From: Hyphomicrobiales bacterium
GTDB lineage: Bacteria; Pseudomonadota; Alphaproteobacteria; Rhizobiales; Aestuariivirgaceae
Direction of reading: 5' to 3'
DNA: 39,929 nucleotides
NCBI GenBank assembly: GCA_026990765.1
Contig: JALXCV010000123.1
Span: 1 to 39,929 of the forward strand
Within the stretch, counting starts at the first letter, position 1. Each line of letters opens with the position of its first letter. Under the pieces are notes generated by a model. That model was not told the DNA's origin and made no database searches. It was given only the letters and a program-made list of their open reading frames with translations. Positions 28,538-36,135 of this stretch are shown piece after piece. The position numbers were made by a program, and so were the translations under genes.

Positions 28538-28951
28538 ATGAGCGATTATCTTCTTGCTGAACAGGTTGGCTTCCTGTTGCGCCGCGCCAATCAGCGCCAT
28601 ACGGCTATTTTTTCCGAACACATGCCAGGTAACCTGACCCCGACCCAGTTTGCCGCCCTTGCCCGTTTGCTGGAGGCGGGCGAAATTTCCCAAAATGAAC
28701 TTGGTCGGCAAACAGCGATGGATGTTGCAACCATCAAGGGCGTTGCCGATCGCCTTCGCCGCCGCAATTTGCTGTCATCGCGCCGCGATCCATCTGACCA
28801 GAGGCGGATATTGTTGCGTCTGACAGACAAGGGACGCGATCAGGTGCAAATCGCAATAAAGTCGGCACGGGAAATAACCCTGAAGACTCTTGCCCCATTA
28901 ACGCAAAAAGAAAGAGATGATCTGTTGCCCCTGCTAGAGAAACTGGGATAG
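28538..28951 (+). CDS. MarR-family transcriptional regulator
   Basis: This 137-residue protein has the MarR winged-helix layout: dimer helices at both ends, T-P-T-Q-F-A-A-L-A-R-L-L-E, recognition helix M-D-V-A-T-I-K-G-V-A-D-R-L, and the wing D-P-S-D-Q-R-R-I-L-L-R-L-T-D-K-G. Such regulators usually repress a neighbouring gene and release DNA on binding an aromatic or other small ligand. It starts 12 bases after the DUF1185 gene, so the two are likely co-transcribed. The target and ligand are unknown. There is no conserved redox cysteine, so it is not an OhrR type. Confidence 0.92.
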   Translation: MSDYLLAEQVGFLLRRANQRHTAIFSEHMPGNLTPTQFAALARLLEAGEISQNELGRQTAMDVATIKGVADRLRRRNLLSSRRDPSDQRRILLRLTDKGRDQVQIAIKSAREITLKTLAPLTQKERDDLLPLLEKLG

Positions 28952-28985
28952 ACTCATCATTGATGCCGTTAGGAAGGATTTGCAA

Positions 28986-30377
28986 ATGTTGAGTAATGGT
29001 CCACCAAAACTGTTACCGAAAAAAGTGCGGCAAATGACCTATGCCAGCGCCAAGACCCCCAGCGCCACCCAGGGCCTGCGGCTGCAAACCCTGATCAGAC
29101 TGCGCTGGCTGGCTATAATCGGTCAGGCAACCACTATTTTAGTGGTTTATTTTCTGTTTGAGTTTCCGTTTCCGTTTCTTGCCTCAATGTCGCTGATCAT
29201 ACTTTCAGTATGGCTGAATATAATCTTGACCGTGCGCTGGCCTTCCAGCCTGCGTCTGCCGGGCAATTACGCCACTTTACTGCTTGCCTATGACGTATTG
29301 CAGCTTGCCGCATTGCTGTTTTTGACCGGTGGTCTGAGCAATCCGTTTTCATTTCTGTTTCTGGTACCGGTTACGGTTTCCGCTGCCAGTCTTTCATTCC
29401 AGCGCACCATATTGCTGGTCATATTTGTATTGTGCATAACCAGCTTCCTTTCAGTATTTCACTACCCGCTTCCATGGCAGGCAGGTCAGCTCATGACCTT
29501 GCCCAATTTGTATATAGCAGGTATCTGGAGCGCCATTTCCTGTGGCATGACATTCTCCATTCTTTACACATACAGAGTATCAGCCGAGGCTCGCAATATG
29601 TCAGATGCGCTGGCTGCAACTGAATATGTTCTGGCCCAGGAACAGCGTTTGTCAGAACTGGATGGGCTGGCTGCTGCTGCCGCTCACGAGCTTGGCACTC
29701 CCCTTGCAACCATTGCCCTTGTTGCCAAGGAGCTGCAACATGACCTGCCCAATGCTGCAGATTACAGTGAAGACCTTGAACTGCTAAGCTCCCAGACTGC
29801 CCGCTGCCGGGAAATTCTGGCAACTCTGGCCAATCGTGATGCCCAGCTTGATGATGCAATGACCAAGGTCAGGCTTAGTGTGTTGCTGGGTGAAATCATC
29901 GAGCCACGCAGTCAGCTCAACAAAACAATCGAACTTCGCACCAAACCAGTCGGGGATGAACAGCCCGAACCAATAGTATCCCGCAATCCAGGTGTGCGCT
30001 ATGGTATTGCAAACCTTCTGGATAATGCTCTTGATTATGCAAAGAAGCGCATTCTGGTGGAAATGGAATGGGGAGATGAGGAAGTCATCGTTACTATTTC
30101 TGATGATGGCCCCGGCTTTTCAGAAGATATCATAGACAAGCTTGGCGAACCATATGTGACCAGCCGCAAGGGCTATAGTGCTGCCCAGCTTGCCGGTGAA
30201 CCGGTTGACGGCCATCCGGGCATGGGACTTGGCTTCTTCATTGCCAAGACCCTGCTGACCAGATCAGGTGCCACCGTGGCGCTGGCAAATCTGGCTGCGC
30301 CTGAAACCGGAGCGGTGATCAGGATTGCCTGGCCGAGTGAAAAAATTCAGCAAAAAGACCATGACTGGACATTTTGA
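28986..30377 (+). CDS. regB: Redox-sensing sensor histidine kinase RegB/ActS/PrrB
   Basis: From the ATG at 28986 (AAGGA 7 bases upstream; the in-frame TTG at 28980 is less likely) the protein has about six membrane segments (residues ~35-195) with the quinone-site motif G-G-L-S-N-P-F (115-121). The H-box has His234 (A-A-H-E-L-G-T-P-L), and the redox cysteine Cys274 lies exactly 40 residues later (A-R-C-R-E-I-L), the spacing of His225 and Cys265 in Rhodobacter capsulatus RegB. The ATPase domain follows (N-L-L-D-N-A-L-D-Y-A, D-D-G-P-G-F, G-M-G-L-G-F-F). It senses the quinone pool and oxidation state and phosphorylates RegA, whose gene follows. Confidence 0.95.
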   Translation: MLSNGPPKLLPKKVRQMTYASAKTPSATQGLRLQTLIRLRWLAIIGQATTILVVYFLFEFPFPFLASMSLIILSVWLNIILTVRWPSSLRLPGNYATLLLAYDVLQLAALLFLTGGLSNPFSFLFLVPVTVSAASLSFQRTILLVIFVLCITSFLSVFHYPLPWQAGQLMTLPNLYIAGIWSAISCGMTFSILYTYRVSAEARNMSDALAATEYVLAQEQRLSELDGLAAAAAHELGTPLATIALVAKELQHDLPNAADYSEDLELLSSQTARCREILATLANRDAQLDDAMTKVRLSVLLGEIIEPRSQLNKTIELRTKPVGDEQPEPIVSRNPGVRYGIANLLDNALDYAKKRILVEMEWGDEEVIVTISDDGPGFSEDIIDKLGEPYVTSRKGYSAAQLAGEPVDGHPGMGLGFFIAKTLLTRSGATVALANLAAPETGAVIRIAWPSEKIQQKDHDWTF

Positions 30378-30498
30378 AATCTGTCAGCTACAAATTCAAT
30401 TTCTCTAATAAGCAAATATTGTATATTTTTCTTATCCATATAATATTAGTGTTTATTGGAACTGGTCCGTACAGCACACTGAAATTGAGAAATCTGAT

Positions 30499-31047
30499 AT
30501 GAACGAACAAGTTGCAGCCCTTGAAGATAAAACCCTGTTACTGGTTGATGATGACCGGCCATTCCTCAATCGTCTGGGTCGGGCGATGGAATCCAGAGGC
30601 TTTGAGGTCACAACCTGTGAAACCATAACAGAAGGTCTGGCTTCGGTCCGCAAATCTCCCCCGGCCTTTGCTGTAGTGGATATGCGGCTTGATGATGGTA
30701 ATGGTCTGGATGTGGTTGAAGAGCTTGAAAGGGTCAGACCCGATGCCAGAGCCATTGTGCTCACTGGCTATGGCAATCTGGCAACTGCTGTTACCGCCAT
30801 GAAGCTTGGCGCATTTGACTATCTGGCCAAGCCGGCAGATGCTGATGCGGTGTTTGCAGCGCTTCTGGCTGATCCTGATGAACGCAATGCCCTGCCGGAA
30901 AACCCCATGTCAGCCGACCGGGTACGCTGGGAACATATTCAGCGGGTTTATGAATTGTGCAATCGCAATGTTTCAGAAACCGCACGCCGCCTCAACATGC
31001 ACCGTCGAACCTTGCAGCGGATTTTGGCCAAGCGCGCTCCTCATTAA
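30499..31047 (+). CDS. regA: Redox response regulator RegA/ActR/PrrA
   Basis: This 182-residue protein has a receiver domain (about 12-125) with acidic residues D17-D18-D19, phosphoacceptor Asp61 (V-V-D-M-R-L-D-D-G-N-G-L) and the later Lys of Y-L-A-K-P. A Fis-type helix-turn-helix at the C-terminus reads N-V-S-E-T-A-R-R-L-N-M-H-R-R-T-L-Q-R-I-L-A-K-R, which is almost invariant in RegA/ActR/PrrA. It controls genes for respiration, nitrogen or carbon metabolism according to redox state. It follows regB after 121 AT-rich bases that include TATAAT (30439-30444) without a good -35. It ends 3 bases from the converging mmcB gene. Confidence 0.96.
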   Translation: MNEQVAALEDKTLLLVDDDRPFLNRLGRAMESRGFEVTTCETITEGLASVRKSPPAFAVVDMRLDDGNGLDVVEELERVRPDARAIVLTGYGNLATAVTAMKLGAFDYLAKPADADAVFAALLADPDERNALPENPMSADRVRWEHIQRVYELCNRNVSETARRLNMHRRTLQRILAKRAPH

Positions 31048-31050
31048 AGC

Positions 31051-31527
31051 TTAATTGTTGCTTGCAGGATCATAAATTGCTTGCAGCCGCCCCATGGCTG
31101 TTCTCGCTACCAGCAGTGTCATAGCCTTGCGTCTGGCTGCTGCCAGCTTTTCTGCTTTAGCCATTCGCAAAATTTCAGCCCCATAGGCATCAGCCACAAT
31201 CAGTCCGGCCTCTGGCGGGAATATTTCATCGGCCAGTTCAATCGGTTTGGCAAAGAACAACCGGTCACAAAAGGCACGATATTCCGGCCATTTATTATCA
31301 GCCCTGAAATCTGCCAGTGACGATTTAATCTCGATAATCCAGATTTCACCTTTGGCTGAAACAGATAATACATCTGCTCGTCTGCCAGTGGGCAATACCA
31401 GCTCGGTTAGCGTTGTGTGCCCTGCCTGACGCAACATGCGGCACAGACCGCGTTGTATCGCTGCTGCAGTTTCAGACTGGCGACCATCATGAATTATGAC
31501 CTGATCATTGATGTTGTTACTGCTCAT
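31051..31527 (-). CDS. mmcB: MmcB-family DNA repair protein (PD-(D/E)xK-like)
   Basis: This 158-residue protein matches the alphaproteobacterial MmcB group, described in Caulobacter as a damage-induced protein needed for mitomycin C resistance. The nuclease-like core is visible: G-R-R-A-D-V-L (Asp52) and I-I-E-I-K-S-S (Glu66, Lys68), the D...ExK pattern of the restriction-endonuclease fold, followed by F-R-A-D-N-K-W-P-E-Y. Activity on DNA is inferred from this fold. The gene is tail to tail with regA (3 bases apart) and divergent from the FecR gene. I saw no clear LexA box in the 74-base upstream gap. Confidence 0.85.
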   Translation of the reverse strand: MSSNNINDQVIIHDGRQSETAAAIQRGLCRMLRQAGHTTLTELVLPTGRRADVLSVSAKGEIWIIEIKSSLADFRADNKWPEYRAFCDRLFFAKPIELADEIFPPEAGLIVADAYGAEILRMAKAEKLAAARRKAMTLLVARTAMGRLQAIYDPASNN

Positions 31528-31531
31528 TTCA

Positions 31532-31561
31532 TTGACGTTACGTTGTTCGCTATGCTAGAAT
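31532..31561 (+). promoter_or_regulatory. Candidate sigma-70 promoter of the FecR-domain gene
   Basis: TTGACG (31532-31537) and TAGAAT (31556-31561) are separated by 18 bases, and the FecR ATG follows 40 bases later. Both hexamers are close to consensus. The -35 lies just beyond the start of the divergent mmcB gene. Confidence 0.5.
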
Positions 31562-31601
31562 CAACCACTTATATGGCGTTTTTTATGATCGGCACCATCC
31601 C

Positions 31602-32447
31602 ATGAAAATTTATCAGACAATAATGATGTCTATGGCCTTGTTAATGCTGACATCGGTATCTTCCCATGCCCTTGATCCGGGCAAAGTGGCAAAAGCTGCC
31701 GGCGCGCCCAAGCCAGCCATACCTGCCTCGATCAAACAGGAAGATTCGCCCATAGGAAAAGTGGTTGGCATCAGGGGTGCGCCAACTGTAACAGGACCAA
31801 AGGGCACGCGAACTCTTAAAATGAATTCAAAAGTCTTCAAGGGTGACAGGATCAAGACCGGGTACACCGAAGAGGTGCAGTTATTGTTTGTTGACGATAC
31901 CAGGCTTGCGGTGTCAACACGATCAAAAATAACTCTGGATGAGTATGTTTTTTCCGATGACAACAAGGCTGAAGAATTTGTTTTGAAAGTCGCAAAAGGC
32001 AGTTTCCGGTTTCTGTCCGGCAAAAGTCGCAAGGATGCTTACAAGATCAATACAAGGGCCGCCACTATCGGTATCAGAGGCACTGCCTTTGATTTTGCCA
32101 CCCGCAGCGGTACTACGGTAATTCACTATTCAGGTGTGGTGCATATATGCGCATCAGCCGGCAATTGTCTGGATATCAGTCATAAATTTGAAGTGGCCCA
32201 GACGCGTGGTTCAAGACCAATTCATCGTGGCAGCGCCAGCCAGCTTCCCTTGAATCTTCTGCGATTTTCATTCCCCTATGCTCTAAATGAGAGCAGGTTG
32301 CCAGGTGGTTTCAGGGTAGGTTCACGCGATTGTTGCAACAAGCAAAGAAATGGCGGAATAATCAAAACTGATGAGGGAGACAGGCCAGGTAATTCAGGTA
32401 ATTCTTCGCATTCTTCATCTTATGGCGGTGGCACCACACCCTATTGA
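31602..32447 (+). CDS. Secreted FecR-domain protein
   Basis: This 281-residue protein has a signal peptide (about 1-24, ending S-H-A) and a FecR domain (about 45-200): I-G-K-V-V-G-I-R-G, V-F-K-G-D-R-I-K-T-G, Q-L-L-F-V-D-D-T-R-L-A-V-S-T-R-S, and T-R-A-A-T-I-G-I-R-G-T-A-F-D. There is no membrane helix and no sigma-factor-binding N-terminus, so it is not a classic FecR anti-sigma regulator; it should be periplasmic or external. The last ~40 residues are rich in Gly and Ser, and four cysteines occur (C-A-S-A-G-N-C and C-C). A CHASE2-adenylate cyclase follows on the same strand after 97 bases, a pairing I have seen in other Alphaproteobacteria. A link to cAMP signalling is inferred. Confidence 0.85.
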   Translation: MKIYQTIMMSMALLMLTSVSSHALDPGKVAKAAGAPKPAIPASIKQEDSPIGKVVGIRGAPTVTGPKGTRTLKMNSKVFKGDRIKTGYTEEVQLLFVDDTRLAVSTRSKITLDEYVFSDDNKAEEFVLKVAKGSFRFLSGKSRKDAYKINTRAATIGIRGTAFDFATRSGTTVIHYSGVVHICASAGNCLDISHKFEVAQTRGSRPIHRGSASQLPLNLLRFSFPYALNESRLPGGFRVGSRDCCNKQRNGGIIKTDEGDRPGNSGNSSHSSSYGGGTTPY

Positions 32448-32544
32448 GGCTTTGCAGGGCTTACCAGAGCAATATATGCCGGATAAATATGCTGAAGTTA
32501 AAAGAAAACCTTTTACAGACAGGCATTTCTGCTAAATTTACCTG

Positions 32545-34692
32545 ATGAGTGACTCGCGCTGGACAAGTTTTGCCTTTGGTATTTTGATCATTGCTGCTCT
32601 GGTATTTCTCCGGGTTGGTGACGGATTTGCGGTGCAGACTGTCCGCAATATGGTTTTTGACCAGTTTCAGCGCCTGTCACCGCGCCCCAATACACCCCAG
32701 CCTGTCAGAATTATTGATATTGATGAAGCTTCACTTGCAGCAATTGGCCAGTTTCCATGGCCACGCAGCGAAATGGCAAGGCTGGTTGATAATCTCAATG
32801 AACTGGGTGCCGGTGCCATTGTTTTTGATATGGTGTTTCCCGAACCTGATCGCCTGTCGCCCAAAACCATTTTGAATCGCAAGGACATGAAAAACTGGGT
32901 CGACAGTAATATGTCGCGGCCAGGAGAGCGGAATTTCCCTGATAATGATGAAATTTTCGCCAAATCCATTGCCAATGCGCCAGTGGTAGTCGGCTTTTCC
33001 ATTGCCGATAATACCGGAAAGAAACGACCATCGGTAAAATGGGGCAAGGTGGTGCGTGGCATGGATATATTATCAGCGCTGCCGCATTTTGAAGATGTGA
33101 CTTCCAATATTGATATTATTGAAAAGGCAGCCAGCGGCATAGGCTCGATAAATGTAACCCCCAGACGCAATGATGATATTATCCGCAAGGTCCCGCTATT
33201 ATGGACAAAGGATGGTGAGGTTTTCCCCAGCCTTGATATGGAAGCGCTAAGAGTGGCGCAGGGCCAGAGCACCTATATTATCCAGGGCGCTGCCCATGAA
33301 CCGGGAATAGTCCAGGGTGTAAGGATCGGGGCATTTGATATAGATACCACCTGGAATGGTGAATTTTGGCTGCATTATCGCAAAGATATACCCGAAACCT
33401 ATGTCCCCGCCTACAAGGTGCTCAATCTGGAAAACAAGGATATTGACCGATTAAAAGATCTGATTGAAGGCCATATTGTGTTTGTTGGCACATCGGCCGT
33501 TGGCCTGCATGATATAAGAACCAGCCCTTTGGGCGAACAGATACCTGGCGTTTCATTGCACGCCCAGATAGTTGAGCAAATATTGAGTGGGGTAAGGCTT
33601 TGGCGTCCCGATTATATTGAAGGGGTGGAAATTGCCCTTGTTGTGGTTCTGGGAATATTGATCATAATTGCCACCTCATGGTTTTCTCCCATTACCTCCC
33701 TGTCGCTGGGCGGTATCACTACCTTGATAATAATCACCGGGGCCTGGATAGCTTTTTCACGCTATGGCTTGCTGGTTGATCCGGCCTATGCGGTTTTTGC
33801 CGGGCTGATTACCCATTTTGCCATGACCGCCTATCATTATCTGATCACCGACAGGCAGGCCAGATTTGTCCGAGGTGCCTTTGCCAAATTCGTATCACCC
33901 GAAGTACTTGAAGAAATCAGCAGTGACCCTGAAGGACTTGAGCTTGGCGGCAATACCCGGCAATTGACCATAATGTTTGTCGATATTCGCAATTTTACCC
34001 CCTTGAGTGAAGGGCTAAGTCCTGGGGATCTGGTAAAATTTCTTAACCGTCTGCTGGATGAATTGAGCACCTGTATTGTTGAAGAAAAAGGCACCATTGA
34101 TAAATATATAGGTGATTCGATCATGGCTTTCTGGAATGCTCCGGTCAGGATTGAAGACCATCAGGCATGTGCCTGCCGGGCAGCTTTAAGAATGCGCGAA
34201 ACCTTGAAACGCCTGAATGAAACTGATGCGTTTAATTTCAAGCGCGATGGCTATCCCTTTGCTGAAATTGCCATTGGCACAGGCATCAATACGGGCCCGG
34301 CCTGCGTTGGCAATCTTGGTTCAAAGGACCGGTTTGATTATTCTGTTATCGGTGATGCGGTGAATGTGGCGGCAAGGATGGAAAGCGCCTGCAAGGAAGT
34401 TGGCTATGATATTGTTATTGCAGGCTCAACCGCTGAGGGGATCAAGAACTTTGCCAGTCTGGATGCAGGCAAGGTAAGCCTGAAAGGCAAGTCCGAAGAC
34501 CAGCAGGCCTATGTGCTGGTGGGTGATGAAACCATGGCGCAAACTGATGAGTTTTCAGCACTGCGCAAATGCCATGATTCGTTGCTTGCCGGAGATGATA
34601 TTGCGGGCGATAATTGCGAAAAACTGGCCAGAAAAGTCGATGCCGGGCTCATCAGCTTCCTTCACAAAATGTGTGATAATGGTTTTCATTAA
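32545..34692 (+). CDS. CHASE2-domain class III adenylate cyclase
   Basis: This 715-residue protein has an N-terminal membrane helix (about 8-25), a periplasmic CHASE2 domain (about 30-355), three closely spaced helices (about 358-432) and a cytoplasmic class III cyclase domain (about 465-640). All catalytic residues are visible: metal-binding Asp480 and Asp524, adenine-specifying Lys520 and Asp598, and transition-state Asn607 and Arg611. It should make cAMP in response to an envelope signal. A tail of ~60 residues after the catalytic core contains C-H-D-S-L-L-A-G-D-D and is of unknown use. No strong ribosome-binding site precedes the ATG. The gene follows the FecR-domain gene, and irr follows it. 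Confidence 0.93.
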   Translation: MSDSRWTSFAFGILIIAALVFLRVGDGFAVQTVRNMVFDQFQRLSPRPNTPQPVRIIDIDEASLAAIGQFPWPRSEMARLVDNLNELGAGAIVFDMVFPEPDRLSPKTILNRKDMKNWVDSNMSRPGERNFPDNDEIFAKSIANAPVVVGFSIADNTGKKRPSVKWGKVVRGMDILSALPHFEDVTSNIDIIEKAASGIGSINVTPRRNDDIIRKVPLLWTKDGEVFPSLDMEALRVAQGQSTYIIQGAAHEPGIVQGVRIGAFDIDTTWNGEFWLHYRKDIPETYVPAYKVLNLENKDIDRLKDLIEGHIVFVGTSAVGLHDIRTSPLGEQIPGVSLHAQIVEQILSGVRLWRPDYIEGVEIALVVVLGILIIIATSWFSPITSLSLGGITTLIIITGAWIAFSRYGLLVDPAYAVFAGLITHFAMTAYHYLITDRQARFVRGAFAKFVSPEVLEEISSDPEGLELGGNTRQLTIMFVDIRNFTPLSEGLSPGDLVKFLNRLLDELSTCIVEEKGTIDKYIGDSIMAFWNAPVRIEDHQACACRAALRMRETLKRLNETDAFNFKRDGYPFAEIAIGTGINTGPACVGNLGSKDRFDYSVIGDAVNVAARMESACKEVGYDIVIAGSTAEGIKNFASLDAGKVSLKGKSEDQQAYVLVGDETMAQTDEFSALRKCHDSLLAGDDIAGDNCEKLARKVDAGLISFLHKMCDNGFH

Positions 34693-34761
34693 AACTTGCA
34701 TCTGGAAAAAAAGCTGTTAGCACCTACATTATATCCAGCTTTCATAAACAGGAATGTGATT

Positions 34762-35172
34762 TTGACGACTGAAGAATTGGAAAACAGGCTGCGAGAAGCA
34801 AAATTACGCCCCACCCGCCAGCGTATTGCACTGGCGCAGTTGCTATTTGACAAGGATAAAAGCCACGTCACGGCTGAAGAACTGCACAAAAAGGCGATCA
34901 GTGCCAAGCTGGATATATCGCTGGCAACTGTCTATAATACGTTAAACCAGTTTACTGATGCCGGGTTGCTGCGTGAAGTTGCCTGTGAGGGTAACACCTC
35001 ATATTATGACACCAATATAAACGACCATCATCATTTCTATATCAAGAATAATGGCGACAATGAGCTGGTTGATATTCCAGCTGGCAATATTCAGGTTAAG
35101 GGCCTTGAATCTATTCCTCCCGGCAAAAAAATCGATCGCATAGATGTGATCGTGCAACTGGTGGATATATAG
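34762..35172 (+). CDS. irr: Iron response regulator Irr (Fur family)
   Basis: The Fur-family winged helix (L-R-P-T-R-Q-R-I-A-L-A-x-L-L-F, S-L-A-T-V-Y-N-T-L-N-Q-F-T-D-A-G-L-L-R-E) is followed by Y-D-T-N-x-x-D-H-H-H-F-Y, the histidine-rich heme/metal motif typical of Irr. Irr accumulates when iron is short and binds Irr boxes; heme triggers its loss. The G-C-P heme regulatory motif of Bradyrhizobium Irr is absent; the only cysteine is in V-A-C-E-G. The start is probably TTG at 34762 with AGGA 8 bases before it; GTG at 34756 is too close to that site, and TTG at 34696 adds an unlikely leader. A matching Irr box lies before mbfA in this window. Confidence 0.93.
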   Translation: MTTEELENRLREAKLRPTRQRIALAQLLFDKDKSHVTAEELHKKAISAKLDISLATVYNTLNQFTDAGLLREVACEGNTSYYDTNINDHHHFYIKNNGDNELVDIPAGNIQVKGLESIPPGKKIDRIDVIVQLVDI

Positions 35173-35235
35173 AAAGATTTGTGCTCACATATACGCTCCT
35201 GTCAGGCATGAAACATATTTGCCGGAGCCATCAAT

Positions 35236-35733
35236 ATGAGCCGACTTGATTTTTTCATAGACCGCTTACTGTCACAGCGTGCCTGTCTGGACTATGCCAT
35301 TGCCAGAACCGATAGCCTGCCTGGGCCAATATTTGAACTGGGACTGGGCAATGGCCGAACCTATGATCATTTGCGCGAAAAGGTCGGCAGGCGCCAGATT
35401 TTCGTGTTTGAACGTCAGGTTGCCTCCAATCCTGCTTCTACCCCGACCGATGAAGAACTGATACTTGGCGACATGCGCCAGACATTACCTGAGGCCCTTG
35501 CAAACTTTGGTGCCACAGCTTCGTTGATTCACGGTGATTTTGGTGGCCATAATCTGGAAAAAAACGACAAATTCGCTCAAGAGATATCCCCGGCAATCGA
35601 ACCGCTACTGGCAAAGGGCGCAATAATGGTTTCCAGCGATCGCATGTATTTTGACAAACTGAAAGAAATGGCATTGCCCGAGGGTGCGCTAAAGGGGCGC
35701 TGCTTCATCTATTCTCATGATGGTCAGCCATAG
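35236..35733 (+). CDS. Small class I SAM-dependent methyltransferase (Methyltransf_17-like)
   Basis: This 165-residue protein has a glycine motif F-E-L-G-L-G-N-G-R-T-Y-D (about 33-44) that would bind SAM, an acidic residue after the second strand (V-F-E-R), the L-I-L-G-D-M-R segment, and I-H-G-D-F-G-G-H-N. It resembles the small alphaproteobacterial family Methyltransf_17, whose substrate is unknown. The protein is a compact Rossmann core without a substrate domain. GGAG precedes the ATG. It follows irr by 63 bases on the same strand, but no functional link is evident. Confidence 0.8.
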   Translation: MSRLDFFIDRLLSQRACLDYAIARTDSLPGPIFELGLGNGRTYDHLREKVGRRQIFVFERQVASNPASTPTDEELILGDMRQTLPEALANFGATASLIHGDFGGHNLEKNDKFAQEISPAIEPLLAKGAIMVSSDRMYFDKLKEMALPEGALKGRCFIYSHDGQP

Positions 35734-35766
35734 CATATGCCGAGCAGAACAGCTCAATACCGGTAA

Positions 35767-35878
35767 GCGCGTGTCGCGTTAAGTTGAATTCACTTTGCTG
35801 ATATGAACGGCCTTGCTTTGCAAGACCTGCCTCATATCTGCAAGTGAATACTTGAATCCATTCAAACGCGACATGCGC
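35767..35878. repeat. 112-bp near-palindromic intergenic element
   Basis: The gap between the converging methyltransferase and xseB genes is almost filled by one large inverted repeat. The outer arms are GCGCGTGTCGCGTT (35767-35780) and AACGCGACATGCGC (35865-35878), paired over 14 bases with one G-T wobble. The inner arms are ATTCACTTTGCTGATATGA (35788-35806) and TCATATCTGCAAGTGAAT (35832-35849), with one bulge and one mismatch. The centre holds a perfect mini-hairpin CTTGC-TTT-GCAAG (35812-35824). There is no T run, so it is not a normal terminator. Size and form resemble mobile palindromic elements such as rhizobial RIMEs or small MITEs; only one copy was seen here. Confidence 0.75.
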
Positions 35879-35886
35879 TAGCGTAA

Positions 35887-36135
35887 TTATTCCACATCCA
35901 GCGGTTCGCTGCCAGTTGGTTTGCCATTGGCATCAAGCGTGATTTTCTCAACTCTGGCTTCGGCCTGCTTCAGCAGCTTTTCGCAATGGCTTTTCAGCTT
36001 TTCGCCACGCTCATAGGTCTTGATCGAATTCTCGAGATCAACCTTGCCGGCCTCCATGGTTTCAACGATTGCTTCCAGTTCAGCCAAGGCGGCCTCAAAG
36101 CTCATTTTTTCAATATCTGTTTCGGCCATAATCAT
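35887..36135 (-). CDS. xseB: Exodeoxyribonuclease VII small subunit
   Basis: This 82-residue protein begins near [14 protein letters not shown] and continues L-E[16 protein letters not shown], the standard XseB coiled-coil signature. XseB binds the large subunit XseA to form an enzyme that degrades single-stranded DNA in repair and recombination; xseA is not in the window. The ATG overlaps the end of the histone-deacetylase-like gene by 4 bases, a common arrangement in Alphaproteobacteria. dxs, which often follows xseB in Rhizobiales, is missing here; the palindromic element takes that position. Confidence 0.93.
   Translation of the reverse strand: MIMAETDIEKMSFEAALAELEAIVETMEAGKVDLENSIKTYERGEKLKSHCEKLLKQAEARVEKITLDANGKPTGSEPLDVE

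Noticed and set aside
30419-30444. TATAAT element before regA as a promoter
   Set aside because: The -10 is good, but the nearest -35-like hexamer is only 14-15 bases away and the stretch is AT-rich, so it is not listed as a separate feature.
34696-34762. Longer TTG start for Irr
   Set aside because: The added 22 residues have no counterpart in the Irr family and no ribosome-binding site; AGGA at 34750-34753 is correctly spaced for the TTG at 34762.
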